Below, one piece after another: positions 12,868-22,527 of a stretch of DNA of 64,000 bases. The DNA lies in contig NZ_CP011770.1 in the NCBI RefSeq assembly GCF_001028705.1, forward strand, positions 2,173,501 to 2,237,500, in the 5' to 3' direction. Below the pieces are notes generated by a model. The model did not search any database. It had not been told where the DNA came from and saw nothing but the letters and a program-made list of their open reading frames with translations. How positions within the stretch are numbered: position 1 is the stretch's first letter; each line of letters begins with the position of its first letter. The DNA comes from Croceicoccus naphthovorans (lineage in GTDB: Bacteria > Pseudomonadota > Alphaproteobacteria > Sphingomonadales > Sphingomonadaceae). Both the position numbers and the translations under genes were made by a program.

Positions 12868-14160
12868 TCAGGCGGGGCGGCGGGCGAAGACCCCGAACCC
12901 GGCGATGATGGCATAGCAGATCGCCGGCAGGATCAGCGCCAGCGCAAGGCTGCCCGTCACGTCGGCCAGCACGCCGAACACCACCGGCACGACTGCACCG
13001 CCGACGATGGCGACGTTGATGATCCCCGACCCGTCCGCCGCGCGCGAACCCAGCTTTTCGCAGGCGAGCGCAAAGATCGTCGGGAACATGATCGAATTCA
13101 TCAAGCCGACCGCCAGCAGGCTGTACCCTGCGACCGCCCCGCTGCTGAGCGCGGAGATCGCGATCAAGGCAATCGCCGCCGCCGCGTTGAAGGCAAGGAT
13201 CTTGCCCGGGCTGAACACCCGCAGCAGCGCCGAACCGATAAACCGGCCCACCATCGCCCCGCCCCAGTACAGCGTGATCATCCAGCCGATCACCGATTCC
13301 GGCTGACCGAATACTCGCGCCTCGGCAAGGTAGTTGATCAGGATCGAACCGATGGACACTTCTGCCCCGACATATAGGAAGATCGACAGCGCACCGAAGC
13401 CGAAGCGCGACCGCTTCAGCAGAGACAGCCCGCCAATCAGCGAGCTTTCCTCGTGATTTTCACCCTGCAACCGATTGCGAAACAACCAGACGGCCAGCGC
13501 GACCACGCCGATGGCCACCGCAAGGCCGAGGTAGGTGTTCACGATCATGTTGGATTCGGCAGTGCGATAGGCGCGCAAGGCCTCGCCCGTCAGCTGATCG
13601 GCGCTGACATCGGCCAGCTTGCCAAGGATCAGCCCCGCCCCGATAGCGGGAAACACCGTGGTGCCCAGCGAATTGAACGCCTGTCCGAAGGTCAGCCGGC
13701 TATGCGCGGTACGCTGCGGACCCAACAGGCTGATCAGCGGGTTCGCCACGACCTGCACCATGACCACCCCGCTGGCGAGGACGAAGTAGGCGAAGAGGAA
13801 GATCGCATAAGTCGCGGTCTGGCTGGCCGGGATGAACATAAGGCACCCCGCCATCATCGTGATCAACCCGATCACCGCGCCGCGCATATAGCCGACCTTT
13901 TTCACCAGCCGCGCCATCGGCAGGCCCATCACGAAATAGGCCGCGAAGAAGCAGAACTGCACCAGCATCGCCTGCGTGTAGTTCAGCGTGAACAGCTCTT
14001 TCAGTTTCGGGATAACCACGTCGTTCAGGGACGTGATGCCGCCGAAGATGAAGAACAAAGCAAAGACGAACGGCTGCAACCCCGGCGCGTCGATGTGGGT
14101 GCCCTCGTCCTCGATCGGATTCGGGTCGGTCGAGCTTGCAATATCGGGGGCGATTGCCAT
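12868..14160 (-). CDS. Sugar MFS transporter, FHS (FucP/GluP) family
   Basis: A 430-residue 12-helix proton/sugar symporter of the fucose/galactose/glucose (FHS) family. Family features are the FFIFGGITSLNDVVIPKLKE first helix, QFCFFAAYFVMGLPMA in the second, and VVANPLISLLGP with LTFGQAFNSLGT in the middle. It probably imports glucose or another hexose into the cytoplasm. AGGAG lies eight bases before the ATG. As the last gene of the beta-glucan locus it fits as uptake route for monosaccharide released by the GH3 enzyme encoded just upstream. Confidence 0.88.
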   Translation of the reverse strand: MAIAPDIASSTDPNPIEDEGTHIDAPGLQPFVFALFFIFGGITSLNDVVIPKLKELFTLNYTQAMLVQFCFFAAYFVMGLPMARLVKKVGYMRGAVIGLITMMAGCLMFIPASQTATYAIFLFAYFVLASGVVMVQVVANPLISLLGPQRTAHSRLTFGQAFNSLGTTVFPAIGAGLILGKLADVSADQLTGEALRAYRTAESNMIVNTYLGLAVAIGVVALAVWLFRNRLQGENHEESSLIGGLSLLKRSRFGFGALSIFLYVGAEVSIGSILINYLAEARVFGQPESVIGWMITLYWGGAMVGRFIGSALLRVFSPGKILAFNAAAAIALIAISALSSGAVAGYSLLAVGLMNSIMFPTIFALACEKLGSRAADGSGIINVAIVGGAVVPVVFGVLADVTGSLALALILPAICYAIIAGFGVFARRPA

Positions 14161-14226
14161 GCGGGCGTCTCCTCTTGCCGGGTCCGTCTGTCGCAGCCCG
14201 GCGCGGTTTTCTTTTATGTCAGGCGG

Positions 14227-16716
14227 TCAGTCCGCGAAAGCGGGGCAGTCCGACGTTCGCACCACCGGCGCAATGCGAGCGGAGAGCAGCGCGAGCGAAA
14301 GCCCCTCACCCGCAGACAGGAACATCGGCGTATCCATCTGCGACAGGTTCGCGCCCGCGTCGGCAAAGCATTGCAGCGGGATCGCAAGGCTGGAAACCTC
14401 ACCCTTGGGCGCGGCCTTCAGCCGTTCGGTCATGTCGACGGTACGCCCTGCAAAACCAAGCGTGACCGGACCGCTGCCTACGGAATCGATCCGCCATTCG
14501 ATGGCCAGCGATCCGCCCTCTGCCAACTGGTGCGACAGGTCTGCGGCAGGCCCTTCGATCAGGGCGTTGCCGTTTCCGGTCCATGTCAGCGCCTTGGCGT
14601 CTTCCTGCGCACGGACATCGACCGACCGGACAGAGACCAGACCGCCCGCGCTCTCGATCGGGGCCGAGGCCACATCGCGGCGGCCGCCTGCGTCCTCTAC
14701 CTTCAGCACCCACGGCGCCAGCGCCCGGCCCGCGCCAAAGAAGCTGGCGACGTTCAGCGCCTCTGCCATGTCCATGCCTGGATCTTCGGACAGAGTGCCG
14801 AACTGGGCGGGCCGCGCATAGCTCTGGCCATAGCCCAGCGGGAACAGTGGGCGGCCAATCGGCGCCTTCGCATCGCGCGGCCATGGGAACGACAGCGTGC
14901 CGGTGAAATCGCGCGGCGACTTGCCGTCCGCACCCGCGATCAGCACGTCGGCCACGCCCGCCCCCTGCGACCCGGGGAGCCATGCGGCCACGAACGCGTC
15001 GGAGGCGTTGATTTCGGGGCTGGTGAACATCGGGCGGCCCGAAAGGAAGACCGAGACCACCGGAATACCCTTGGCCTTCAGGCTTTTCAGAAGAGCAAGG
15101 TCGCTGGGGTTCGACGGCTGATAGTCCAGCGTCGGGACATCGCCTTGATACTCGGCATAGGGCGTTTCGCCAAAGACGACGATGGCGACATCGGGGGTCT
15201 GATCGAAACTGCCGTCTGCGGACAACGTGGCGCTGCCGCCCGCCTGCGTCACGGCGCTGTTCAAGCCATCCCAGATCGTCTGGCCGTTGCGGAAATCGTC
15301 ATGGGTGACGTCGGTGCCTTGCCAGCTGACCGTCCAGCCGCCCGACTGGATCGCCATCGAATCGGCGGCAGGTCCGGCGACCAGCACTTTCGCGCCCGGC
15401 TTGATCGGCAAGACCGACCCTTCGTTCTTCAGCAGGACCAGCGACTTCGCCACCGCTTCGCGAGCGACCGCAAGGTGCGCGGGCGCGCCGACGGCGGCAT
15501 GGTCGCGGCGCTGCATCGGCGGCGTGTCCATCAGGCCCAGCTTGAACTTCACGCGCAGGATGCGGCGCACCGCATCGTTCAGCCTCGCCTGCGTTATCGC
15601 CCCGCTGCGCGCCTGCGCCAGCGTGGTTTCATAAAGACCCTTCCAGCTATCGGGGGCCATGAACATGTCGAGCCCCGCCATGATCGCGCTGGGGCAATCG
15701 GTATTGGTGCAACCCGGCACCTGACCATGCGCGTTCCAGTCGCCGACGGTAAACCCCTGAAATCCCAAAGCACCCTTCAGCGCGTCGGTCAGCAGCGAGT
15801 GGTTGCCGTGGTTTTTTACGCCATTCCAGCTTGAGAAGCTGGCCATCACGGTCAGCGCACCTGCGTCGATCGCGGTGACGTAACCGGCGGCATGGATGTC
15901 GATCAGTTCGCGTTCCGAAATTTGCGCATCACCCTGATCGTCGCCGCCCAGCGTGCCGCCGTCGGCTAGGAAGTGCTTGGCTGTTGCGGCTACGCGGTCG
16001 GCGGGAATCTGCACCCCGCCTTCCAGCTTCCCCTGCAGGCCCAGCACCATTTCCTTGCCATAGCGGGCAACGATCTGCGGGTCGGAGGAATAGCCTTCAT
16101 ATGTCCGGCCCCAACGCGGATCCTGCGGCACGGCCAGCGTCGGCGCGAACGTCCATTCGATGCCGCTGCCCGCGATTTCCACCGCAGTCACTTCGGCAAT
16201 GCGCCGGATCAGCGCGGGATCGTGCGCCGCGCCCAGCCCGATGTTGTGCGGGAATACGGTCGCACCGGGAATGTTGTTGTGCCCGTGAACCGCGTCGACA
16301 CCGAAGATGATCGGGATCGCCACGCCCTTTTCGCGCGGCTCCAACGATACGGCGCGGAATTCACCGACCAGCCGATCCCAGTCCGCAGCGGTTGCCCGCT
16401 CGTTACCATAGGGGCCGCTGTTCCCGCCGGCCAGGATCGACCCGAGCGGATAAGTGCGCAGGTCTTCGGGAGAGATCGCGGAGATATCCGCCTGCACCAG
16501 TTGGCCGACCCGCTGTTCCAGCGTCATGCGCGCGATCAGGGCCGAGATGCGGTTTTCGGTCGCAAGGTCGGTAATCGCCGCCGGCGTGCGCGCGCTGGGC
16601 CAGTTGGCCGGGTTCGCGGTGGCGGCATCGGGTGTGTCAGAGGTGACAGTCTGTGCCGCGACGGGCGTCGCCATGCCGATCAGTCCAAGAAGTAAAATAT
16701 GCGGAGCAATCCTCAC
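14227..16716 (-). CDS. Exported glycoside hydrolase family 3 (exo-beta-glucosidase)
   Basis: An approximately 829-residue GH3 enzyme that removes glucose from beta-glucan oligosaccharides. A signal peptide ends near ATPVAAQ, so it works in the periplasm. Visible GH3 features are GVDAVHGHNN, PTLAVPQDPRWGRTYEGY, AKHFLADGG, and the nucleophile Asp (about residue 326) in GFTVGDWNAHGQ. The (alpha/beta)6 sandwich follows, then a C-terminal beta-rich extension. The length and the extension resemble ExoP-like 1,3/1,4-beta-glucosidases. I chose a GTG start, with GGGGA seven bases upstream; a TTG six codons earlier is also open. A LacI-type operator lies 25 bp upstream of the GTG. Confidence 0.92.
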   Translation of the reverse strand: MRIAPHILLLGLIGMATPVAAQTVTSDTPDAATANPANWPSARTPAAITDLATENRISALIARMTLEQRVGQLVQADISAISPEDLRTYPLGSILAGGNSGPYGNERATAADWDRLVGEFRAVSLEPREKGVAIPIIFGVDAVHGHNNIPGATVFPHNIGLGAAHDPALIRRIAEVTAVEIAGSGIEWTFAPTLAVPQDPRWGRTYEGYSSDPQIVARYGKEMVLGLQGKLEGGVQIPADRVAATAKHFLADGGTLGGDDQGDAQISERELIDIHAAGYVTAIDAGALTVMASFSSWNGVKNHGNHSLLTDALKGALGFQGFTVGDWNAHGQVPGCTNTDCPSAIMAGLDMFMAPDSWKGLYETTLAQARSGAITQARLNDAVRRILRVKFKLGLMDTPPMQRRDHAAVGAPAHLAVAREAVAKSLVLLKNEGSVLPIKPGAKVLVAGPAADSMAIQSGGWTVSWQGTDVTHDDFRNGQTIWDGLNSAVTQAGGSATLSADGSFDQTPDVAIVVFGETPYAEYQGDVPTLDYQPSNPSDLALLKSLKAKGIPVVSVFLSGRPMFTSPEINASDAFVAAWLPGSQGAGVADVLIAGADGKSPRDFTGTLSFPWPRDAKAPIGRPLFPLGYGQSYARPAQFGTLSEDPGMDMAEALNVASFFGAGRALAPWVLKVEDAGGRRDVASAPIESAGGLVSVRSVDVRAQEDAKALTWTGNGNALIEGPAADLSHQLAEGGSLAIEWRIDSVGSGPVTLGFAGRTVDMTERLKAAPKGEVSSLAIPLQCFADAGANLSQMDTPMFLSAGEGLSLALLSARIAPVVRTSDCPAFAD

Positions 16717-16740
16717 CGCGTTTCCCCATCCCAAATTGCA

Positions 16741-16756
16741 TTGTGAACGTTATCAA
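16741..16756. promoter_or_regulatory. LacI-type operator upstream of the GH3 gene
   Basis: TTGTGAACGTTATCAA fits TTGNNAACGTTNNCAA, the centrally symmetric AACGTT pattern typical of LacI-family sites. The same TGTGAACGTT core recurs upstream of the large TonB-dependent receptor of this locus. The LacI gene two genes away is the obvious candidate to bind it. Confidence 0.6.
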
Positions 16757-16774
16757 CTAAGCATTTGCACGCAT

Positions 16775-16797
16775 CCGGCGGGGTAGTCAACCCCGGC
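16775..16797 (-). terminator. Weak hairpin after the MFS gene
   Basis: GGGGT-AGTCA-ACCCC gives a 5-bp stem with some flanking GC pairing, between the MFS stop and the GH3 operator. There is no T-run. It may only dampen read-through from the MFS gene into the GH3 gene. Confidence 0.25.
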
Positions 16798-16811
16798 TGA
16801 CGCTTGGCAAA

Positions 16812-18023
16812 TCAACCTTTGCGGGAAAGCGTTCGCGCGGTGGAGATCAGCAGGAGGCAGGCGATGACCGCCAGCACGGCAAGGATCGCCATCAGCCCCG
16901 AATAGCCAAAGGCCGGTACCACCGCGATGGTCAGCCACGGCATGAACAGCGAAGGGACGGTGTTGGTCAGGTTGAAGATGCCAAGGTCGCGCCCACGATG
17001 CCGCGCACGGGGCAGGACGCGCAGGGTCTGGCTGGAATGCAGCGCCAGAAACACCGTGCTGGACAGGCCGAACACGACATAGCCCGACAATGCCAAAGCC
17101 ATGCCCTGCGCCAGTGCCATCGTCACCAGGCCCAGCGCCGCAATCGCCGCGCAGATCGCCAGCGGCACGATGGGCCGCCCCGCCCTGTCCGCCCAGCGGC
17201 CCGAGAGCAGCGCCAAGGGAACGGCGGCGGCCAGCACAAAGCCGAAGATGCGCGCGACTTCCGCGTCGGTCACAGCGCTATCGATCGAACGGAACCAGTA
17301 GAGCAGATAGGCGAACAGAGCCGCCTCTGCCACCTGAACCAAAAGGCGCGCCGCCCACATGCGCTTTACCGGCTTGGCCGGGTCCGCCGCTTCGGCAGGG
17401 CCGCGCAGATCGTCGCGCATCAGTTCGGGAAACGGCCTTGGCCTGCCGAACAGCAGCACCGGCAGGACGCAAACCGCGACCACCGTCGCGACGATCCACA
17501 ACCGCCCTTCCGGCCCGGCCAGACCGGGGATCGTCACCACCGCGCTCGTCACCGCTCCCGCCGCCGGGGCAAAGGCCATGAGGCCTCCGAGCAATCCCTT
17601 CTGCCCATCGGGAACGCAGTCCCCCGCCCATGCCGAAAGCGGCCCCATCATCATGTTGAGCATCACCTGCCACACCAGCAAAAGCGCAAGCAGCTGCCCC
17701 GCGCCCTGCGCCAGCGGCACCATCAGCAACAGCGCGCAATTCCCGGCCAGCCCCGCCGCGACCCATGCGCGGCGATATCCGGTCCTGTCGCTCAGCCAAC
17801 CGAACGCGATATTCGCAAGGCTGGCCGCGATCGCCCCGCCAAAGGTAAGGTACCCCAGCACCCGCACATCGCCCGCGCCCGCCATATCGGTCACGCGCAG
17901 CGGCAGCAGCACGGTCAGGAACGGGACATAGGCAATCGAACACCCGGCCCAGCCCAGCGCGTAAAGCAGGAGGAAGCGGGCGCTTTGCCGCGCATCGCCG
18001 CCTGCCTGCCCAAGCGCGTTCAC
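16812..18023 (-). CDS. MFS transporter of the beta-glucan locus
   Basis: A 403-residue, 12-helix inner-membrane carrier. The motif-A loop is GWLSDRTGYRRAW between helices 2 and 3, and its second-half copy is GRWADRAGRPIVP. The sequence resembles the glycoside-importing MFS carriers often found in sphingomonad glycan loci, but I cannot fix the substrate; oligosaccharide or glucoside uptake fits the context. The start ATG overlaps the stop of the LacI gene (ATGA), so regulator and transporter are translated together. Confidence 0.8.
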   Translation of the reverse strand: MNALGQAGGDARQSARFLLLYALGWAGCSIAYVPFLTVLLPLRVTDMAGAGDVRVLGYLTFGGAIAASLANIAFGWLSDRTGYRRAWVAAGLAGNCALLLMVPLAQGAGQLLALLLVWQVMLNMMMGPLSAWAGDCVPDGQKGLLGGLMAFAPAAGAVTSAVVTIPGLAGPEGRLWIVATVVAVCVLPVLLFGRPRPFPELMRDDLRGPAEAADPAKPVKRMWAARLLVQVAEAALFAYLLYWFRSIDSAVTDAEVARIFGFVLAAAVPLALLSGRWADRAGRPIVPLAICAAIAALGLVTMALAQGMALALSGYVVFGLSSTVFLALHSSQTLRVLPRARHRGRDLGIFNLTNTVPSLFMPWLTIAVVPAFGYSGLMAILAVLAVIACLLLISTARTLSRKG

Positions 18024-19069
18024 CTCGGCGGTGCGGTCGAGGCGCGCTCGACAAGGTCTGCCGGAACGACGACCGGCGCGTCCGGCACTTCGCCATCGCG
18101 ATGGGCGGCGATGATCAGGTCCACCGCCTTGGCCGCGACTTGCGCAATCGGCTGGTCCACGGCGGTCAATTGCGGATGGGTGAATTTCACGATCGGCGTA
18201 TTGTCGAAGCTGATGAGCGAAAGGTCCGCCGGGATCGCCAGCCCCTTTTCGCGTGCAACTTCCAGGGTGGCGAGCGCCATCTGGTCGTTGCTGGCGATGA
18301 TCGCGGTGGCCCGATTGGGTCCGTTCAGCAGCGCCTCGGCGCCCTCACGGCCCGATTCGAAAGAGAAATCGCCCTTGTGGAACAGCCCTGCGGTATCCAG
18401 CCCGCGCGTAGCCATCGCCTTTTCCCAGCCATCGGTACGCCAGCCGCTGACCGAATATTCGTCCGGCCCCGCGATAAAGCCGATGCGGCTGTGCCCCAGA
18501 TCGGCCAGATAATCCGTCGCCATCTCCGCCGCGCCATCGTCGTTCATGGTGATCGCGATGCCGCGCCCCGGAACCCCGGGGCTGATCCGTGCGAAGGGAA
18601 TGTCCTGCTTTTCCAGTACGCCGGTGATCAGCGGATTGTCGCTGTGCGGCGGGGTCAGGATTACGCCGTCGGGCTGCAACGCGGCAATCGCGGCGGTCAG
18701 CTCCCGCTCGATATGATCGGAGTGCGTGTCGACCAGTTCGAAGATCAGGCGATAGCCATGCTCGGCACATTTTAGCATGCCGCCCAGCAACATCTGGTCG
18801 ACCCAGTCCGCGCCCTGCCGTTCCTTCCAGTCGGCAATCGTACGATCGCGGTCGTTAAGCGCAAGGATCAGGTACGATCGCGACCCGCTCATCCGCTGGG
18901 CCGCGATCGATGGGACATAGCCCAACTTGTCGATCGAGGCCTGAACCTTCGCCTTCATCTCTGGCCGAACGTTCGGCTCCTTGTTGATGACGCGGCTTAC
19001 CGTCTGGAGCGAAACCCCAGCGTCGGCAGCGACATGCTTGATCGTAACGGCCTGGCGCCGACGTGCCAT
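18020..19069 (-). CDS. LacI-family transcriptional repressor of the glucan locus
   Basis: A 349-residue regulator. The N-terminal HTH is TIKHVAADAGVSLQTVSRVI, followed by the hinge helix IAAQRMSGSRS and a periplasmic-binding-protein-like sugar domain with DQMALATLEVAREKG and SLISFDNTP. It probably represses the locus until a glucan oligosaccharide binds. Candidate sites of the form TGNNAACGTTNNCA lie upstream of the GH3 gene and of the large TonB-dependent receptor. Only 13 bp separate it from the GH16 gene stop, so it sits inside the operon it is likely to control. Confidence 0.93.
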   Translation of the reverse strand: MARRRQAVTIKHVAADAGVSLQTVSRVINKEPNVRPEMKAKVQASIDKLGYVPSIAAQRMSGSRSYLILALNDRDRTIADWKERQGADWVDQMLLGGMLKCAEHGYRLIFELVDTHSDHIERELTAAIAALQPDGVILTPPHSDNPLITGVLEKQDIPFARISPGVPGRGIAITMNDDGAAEMATDYLADLGHSRIGFIAGPDEYSVSGWRTDGWEKAMATRGLDTAGLFHKGDFSFESGREGAEALLNGPNRATAIIASNDQMALATLEVAREKGLAIPADLSLISFDNTPIVKFTHPQLTAVDQPIAQVAAKAVDLIIAAHRDGEVPDAPVVVPADLVERASTAPPR

Positions 19070-19082
19070 CTCGCGATTCCCC

Positions 19083-20015
19083 CTATCGCTCGCAGGCGGA
19101 CCCGGTAGCCGGATCGGCGGCGCATTGCCAGATGCGAACCCAGTCGACCTTCATACGTTTCGGATAATCGCCGGGATCGAAGCCGCCAAGCCCCCGACCT
19201 TCGGGCAAACGACCGCCAACAGCAAGGTTGAGGATCAGGTGAAACGGCTGGTCAAACGGGGCCAGACGATTGCCGGGCGCGGCATCGCTGTACCACTCGC
19301 TGGCGGTGCGGATGGCAAAGGGTTTGCCATCCACGGTCCAGACCATGCGCTCTGCACTCCATTCCAGTCCAAAGACGTGATAGCCCGACAGGACCGGCGG
19401 ATAGGGCACTTCGTCGCCTTTGAGCGCATTTTCAGGCGGCTCGCCGCCGAAGTGCAGTGTGCCGAGGATCGTGTTTTCCTTACCACCTGGGCAGCCCTCG
19501 CATGGCACGCCGAGGTTGACCGCCTCCATGACGTCGATCTCGCCCGACAGCGCCCACAGGCCATAGGCGTCGTGCTCTGGCATCATCCAGATCGCGGGCC
19601 ATGTGCCCTGCCCCTGCGGCAGCTGCGCGCGCACCTCGATCTTGCCGTATTGCCACGCTGCCTTGCCGCGCGTGACCATGCGGGCGCTGGTATAGGGCTT
19701 GGTGTCCACCGGCACTTTTACGCCCGGCTTGCGACGGTGGATCGGGATGGCGGGGCCGGTCGTTTCCTCCTCATGTGCCTCGATCACCAGCACGCCGTCC
19801 TCTATGCGCGCGTTGCGGGCATGATCGGTATAGCACTGGCGTTCGTCATTCGCGCCGCCCCAGCAGTCGATGTCAAAGTCCCACTTAGTGCGGTCTATGT
19901 CTGCCATGTCGAATTCGTCCGACCAGACGAGCTCCCACTCCGGTTCGGCGGGGGGCACGGTGGCACAGGCGCTCAGGCTCCAACCAAAGGCAAGCGCAGC
20001 AATTGCTTGTCGCAT
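19083..20015 (-). CDS. GH16 beta-glucanase lipoprotein (laminarinase-like)
   Basis: A 310-residue endo-beta-glucanase. The N-terminus MRQAIAALAFGWSLSACATV is a lipoprotein signal with lipobox LSAC, so it is probably tethered to the outer membrane. The GH16 active site GEIDVMEA has nucleophile E159, assisting D161 and acid/base E164. The spacing E-I-D-V-M-E (the beta-bulge form), with VWSDEFD at the front and WPAIWMMPE before it, is typical of laminarinase-like 1,3(4)-beta-glucanases. The ATG overlaps the halogenase stop as TGATG; an upstream in-frame start would lie inside the halogenase gene and gives a charged, unlikely leader. Confidence 0.93.
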   Translation of the reverse strand: MRQAIAALAFGWSLSACATVPPAEPEWELVWSDEFDMADIDRTKWDFDIDCWGGANDERQCYTDHARNARIEDGVLVIEAHEEETTGPAIPIHRRKPGVKVPVDTKPYTSARMVTRGKAAWQYGKIEVRAQLPQGQGTWPAIWMMPEHDAYGLWALSGEIDVMEAVNLGVPCEGCPGGKENTILGTLHFGGEPPENALKGDEVPYPPVLSGYHVFGLEWSAERMVWTVDGKPFAIRTASEWYSDAAPGNRLAPFDQPFHLILNLAVGGRLPEGRGLGGFDPGDYPKRMKVDWVRIWQCAADPATGSACER

Positions 20016-21511
20016 CAGGCCGCTTCCGCCTCCTGCGCGCCGCAGTACTTTGCCACGTAATCGGCGTGGGCTGGCAGACTGCCGACCGTTTTCGCGACTG
20101 TTTCGCGCAGGCCGCGCAGCAAGTGTTCGAGTTCGCGGTCCGAAAGCTTGCCCGCGACCGGGTGGTGGCTTTGCGGCATGATCCCCTGCCCCATCATCAC
20201 CTGTATCCACGAATTCTCGACGAACAGTTCCTCGTTCGTGCGGAACACGCGGCCGGTTTCGCGGAACAGCGCGATCTTGTGCGCAAGACTGTCGGGGATC
20301 TCCATGCTGGCGCAGTGCCGCCAGAACGCGGAATCGCGGCGGTCCGTCGCCTTGTAGTGCAGGATCAGGAAATCGCGAATCTGCTCCATGTCCTGCATCT
20401 GCTGCGCGTTGAATTCGGCCTCATCGCGTTCCGACACGCGGCCTGCGGGCAGCATGCGGATCACGCGCATGATCGCGCGCTGGATCAGGTGGATCGAGGT
20501 CGATTCGAGCGGCTCCATAAAGCCCGACGACAGCCCGATGGCGACACAGTTGCGATGCCACTGCTTGCGCCGCGCACCGGTGACGAAACGCAACCGGTTG
20601 GTCTTTGTCGTCGTCTCGCCCTCGATATTGCCCAGCAGGCGTTCCTCTGCCGCATCGTGATCGAGATAGCGGCTGCAATAAACGATGCCGTTGCCAACCC
20701 GGTGCTGCAGCGGGATGCGCCACTGCCAGCCCGCATCGTGCGCCATCGCACGGGTATAGGGCACCGCCGGACGCACGCTGCTGGTCTGGACCGCGATGGC
20801 GCTGTCGCAAGGCAGCCAATGGGTCCAGTCGTCGTAGCCAATGTGCAGCGCCTGCCCCATGATCAGCGCGCGGAAGCCGGTGCAATCGATGAACAGGTCG
20901 CCCTCGATCCGGGTGCCGCTTTCCAGCGTCAGCGCGGCGACATCGCCGCTCTCGCCGTCCATTTCGACATGCGCGATCTTGCCCTCGACGCGCTGCGTGC
21001 CCTCGCCTTCGGCAATGCCGCGCAGGAAACGGGCGAAGGCGGTGGCGTCCAGTTGAAACGCATAGTTCAAGCGCCCGTCGGGCAAGTGCGCGAACCTGCT
21101 TTCCCGCGCGGCGACCAGTTCGGTGCAGTATTCGTCATACGAAACGTCGTGCCCGCGCGCCTTGCCTTCCATCCAGAAGTGCTGGAAGCCCGCCGTCCAG
21201 TGGTCCTTGCCCGTCCCGCCGAACGAGTGGAAATAGCTTTCGCCCGGCACGCGCCAGTTATCGAACTGGATGCCCAGCTTGAATGTCGCATGGGTGGCCC
21301 GCATGAAATCCGGTTCGGGAATGTTCAACAGTCGCAGATAGTTGACCAGCGGCGGGATCGTGCTCTCTCCCACCCCGACCGTGCCGATCATGTCGCTTTC
21401 CACCAGCGTGACGTGTGCGGTGCGGCCCAGCGTGCGCGACATCGCGGCGGCGGTCATCCACCCGGCGGTGCCACCACCGGCTATGACGATGCGGATCGGT
21501 TGCTGGGTCAT
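20015..21511 (-). CDS. Flavin-dependent 'tryptophan halogenase' family protein, copy 1
   Basis: A 498-residue FADH2-dependent halogenase-fold protein. The FAD motif [11 protein letters not shown] is at 8-18, the halogenase lysine at K78 (ATFKLG, matching Lys79 of PrnA), the diagnostic WxWxIP is intact as W262-Q-W-R-I-P267, and the catalytic-Glu region reads SSGFMEPLEST. The enzyme should therefore be able to make and hold hypohalous acid if given reduced flavin; no flavin reductase is next to it. Its real substrate is unknown, and its place between glucan genes argues against a secondary-metabolite role. It follows the cupin gene with a 4-bp overlap. Confidence 0.9.
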   Translation of the reverse strand: MTQQPIRIVIAGGGTAGWMTAAAMSRTLGRTAHVTLVESDMIGTVGVGESTIPPLVNYLRLLNIPEPDFMRATHATFKLGIQFDNWRVPGESYFHSFGGTGKDHWTAGFQHFWMEGKARGHDVSYDEYCTELVAARESRFAHLPDGRLNYAFQLDATAFARFLRGIAEGEGTQRVEGKIAHVEMDGESGDVAALTLESGTRIEGDLFIDCTGFRALIMGQALHIGYDDWTHWLPCDSAIAVQTSSVRPAVPYTRAMAHDAGWQWRIPLQHRVGNGIVYCSRYLDHDAAEERLLGNIEGETTTKTNRLRFVTGARRKQWHRNCVAIGLSSGFMEPLESTSIHLIQRAIMRVIRMLPAGRVSERDEAEFNAQQMQDMEQIRDFLILHYKATDRRDSAFWRHCASMEIPDSLAHKIALFRETGRVFRTNEELFVENSWIQVMMGQGIMPQSHHPVAGKLSDRELEHLLRGLRETVAKTVGSLPAHADYVAKYCGAQEAEAA

Positions 21512-22527
21512 CGGCTAAGGGTCCTGAGCAGGAAGGCGCGAAGGCGCCCGGCGGTTTCGGGGGTAAGCGGATTGAGAACGGAGCGAGCGTGTTCGGGGAT
21601 ATGCGCGGTCACATTCTCATCCGCGTCGAAAACATAGTGATCGAACAGGTCGCGCCAGACCTTGCGGTCCTTTTCGGGCAAGTCGCGGATCGTCATCATC
21701 GCGTGGTTCAGTGCATCCTGCGGCTGGCCCAGATAGCGCGGCGTATCGCGCCACCAGTAGTTCACCAACACGTTGAACGGGGCCAACCCCTCGACATGGT
21801 GCCACCACATCGACGGCACGAAGATCGCATCACCGGGTTCGAGTTCGGCGACTTGCGCATGGCAGAGCGCCTCTTGGAAACGCGGGTGCGCGGCGAAATC
21901 GGGTTGTTCGAAATCGACCATCGAAATCGCGCGGCCTGCAGGCGTGTTGTCGACAGGGCCGAGGTAGAGGTTGCGGAACTGGTCGGGCGGCAGGACCGTG
22001 AACCGGCGACGTCCAGCGGCGCAGACCGCAAGGTTGTCGGGAAAATCGTTGTGCGCGGCGATACGCGTCTTGGTGCCGATCCAGATCGAGGCGAGCGCAT
22101 CGCGATTGCCGAGATCGACATGGTTCGCATCGTGCAGCCCGCGAAAATGCTCATGCACGTCGATAGAGGCGAGGTAGATCGCGGGCGACTGTTCCATCGC
22201 CTCTCCCTCATCCATTTTCTGAAAAATCGTCGGCAGCCTGGCGCGTGAGGTGCGGAAATTCATCTGCATCGTATCGTCGTAGAACAGACGACCGTCGCTC
22301 TCCGGCGCGGCAACCGAGACCATGAAGGGCCGCTCCACCGCGTGGTTGAGCAGGTACCGCCGCGCCTCTGCGGATGACATCTGTGCGGCCCGCACCAGCG
22401 GCCAATCCGCCGCCAGCCCGCGCACCACGAACGGCTGGTCCGCCCCGCGCAGCATCGCGTCGAGCGCGCCAGGCTGGGCCACCTCGCGCTCTGCGACATG
22501 CGGAAGAGCGGTAACGGTATCAGGCAT
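21508..22527 (-). CDS. Cupin-like (JmjC-fold) protein of the halogenase cluster
   Basis: A 339-residue cupin_8/FIH-like protein, often called Pass1-related in sphingomonad and Xanthomonas genomes. The iron-site pattern is visible as HND in AAHNDFPDN and a later His in WWHHVEG, with VRGLAADWP at the N-terminus and VNYWWRDTP after the core. This suggests a 2-oxoglutarate/Fe(II)-type dioxygenase or a protein hydroxylase, but activity is unproven. I chose the ATG of MPDTV, eight bases before the SapC stop; a start ten codons upstream is possible. In this cluster it might modify a protein or glycan together with the halogenases. Confidence 0.85.
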   Translation of the reverse strand: MPDTVTALPHVAEREVAQPGALDAMLRGADQPFVVRGLAADWPLVRAAQMSSAEARRYLLNHAVERPFMVSVAAPESDGRLFYDDTMQMNFRTSRARLPTIFQKMDEGEAMEQSPAIYLASIDVHEHFRGLHDANHVDLGNRDALASIWIGTKTRIAAHNDFPDNLAVCAAGRRRFTVLPPDQFRNLYLGPVDNTPAGRAISMVDFEQPDFAAHPRFQEALCHAQVAELEPGDAIFVPSMWWHHVEGLAPFNVLVNYWWRDTPRYLGQPQDALNHAMMTIRDLPEKDRKVWRDLFDHYVFDADENVTAHIPEHARSVLNPLTPETAGRLRAFLLRTLSR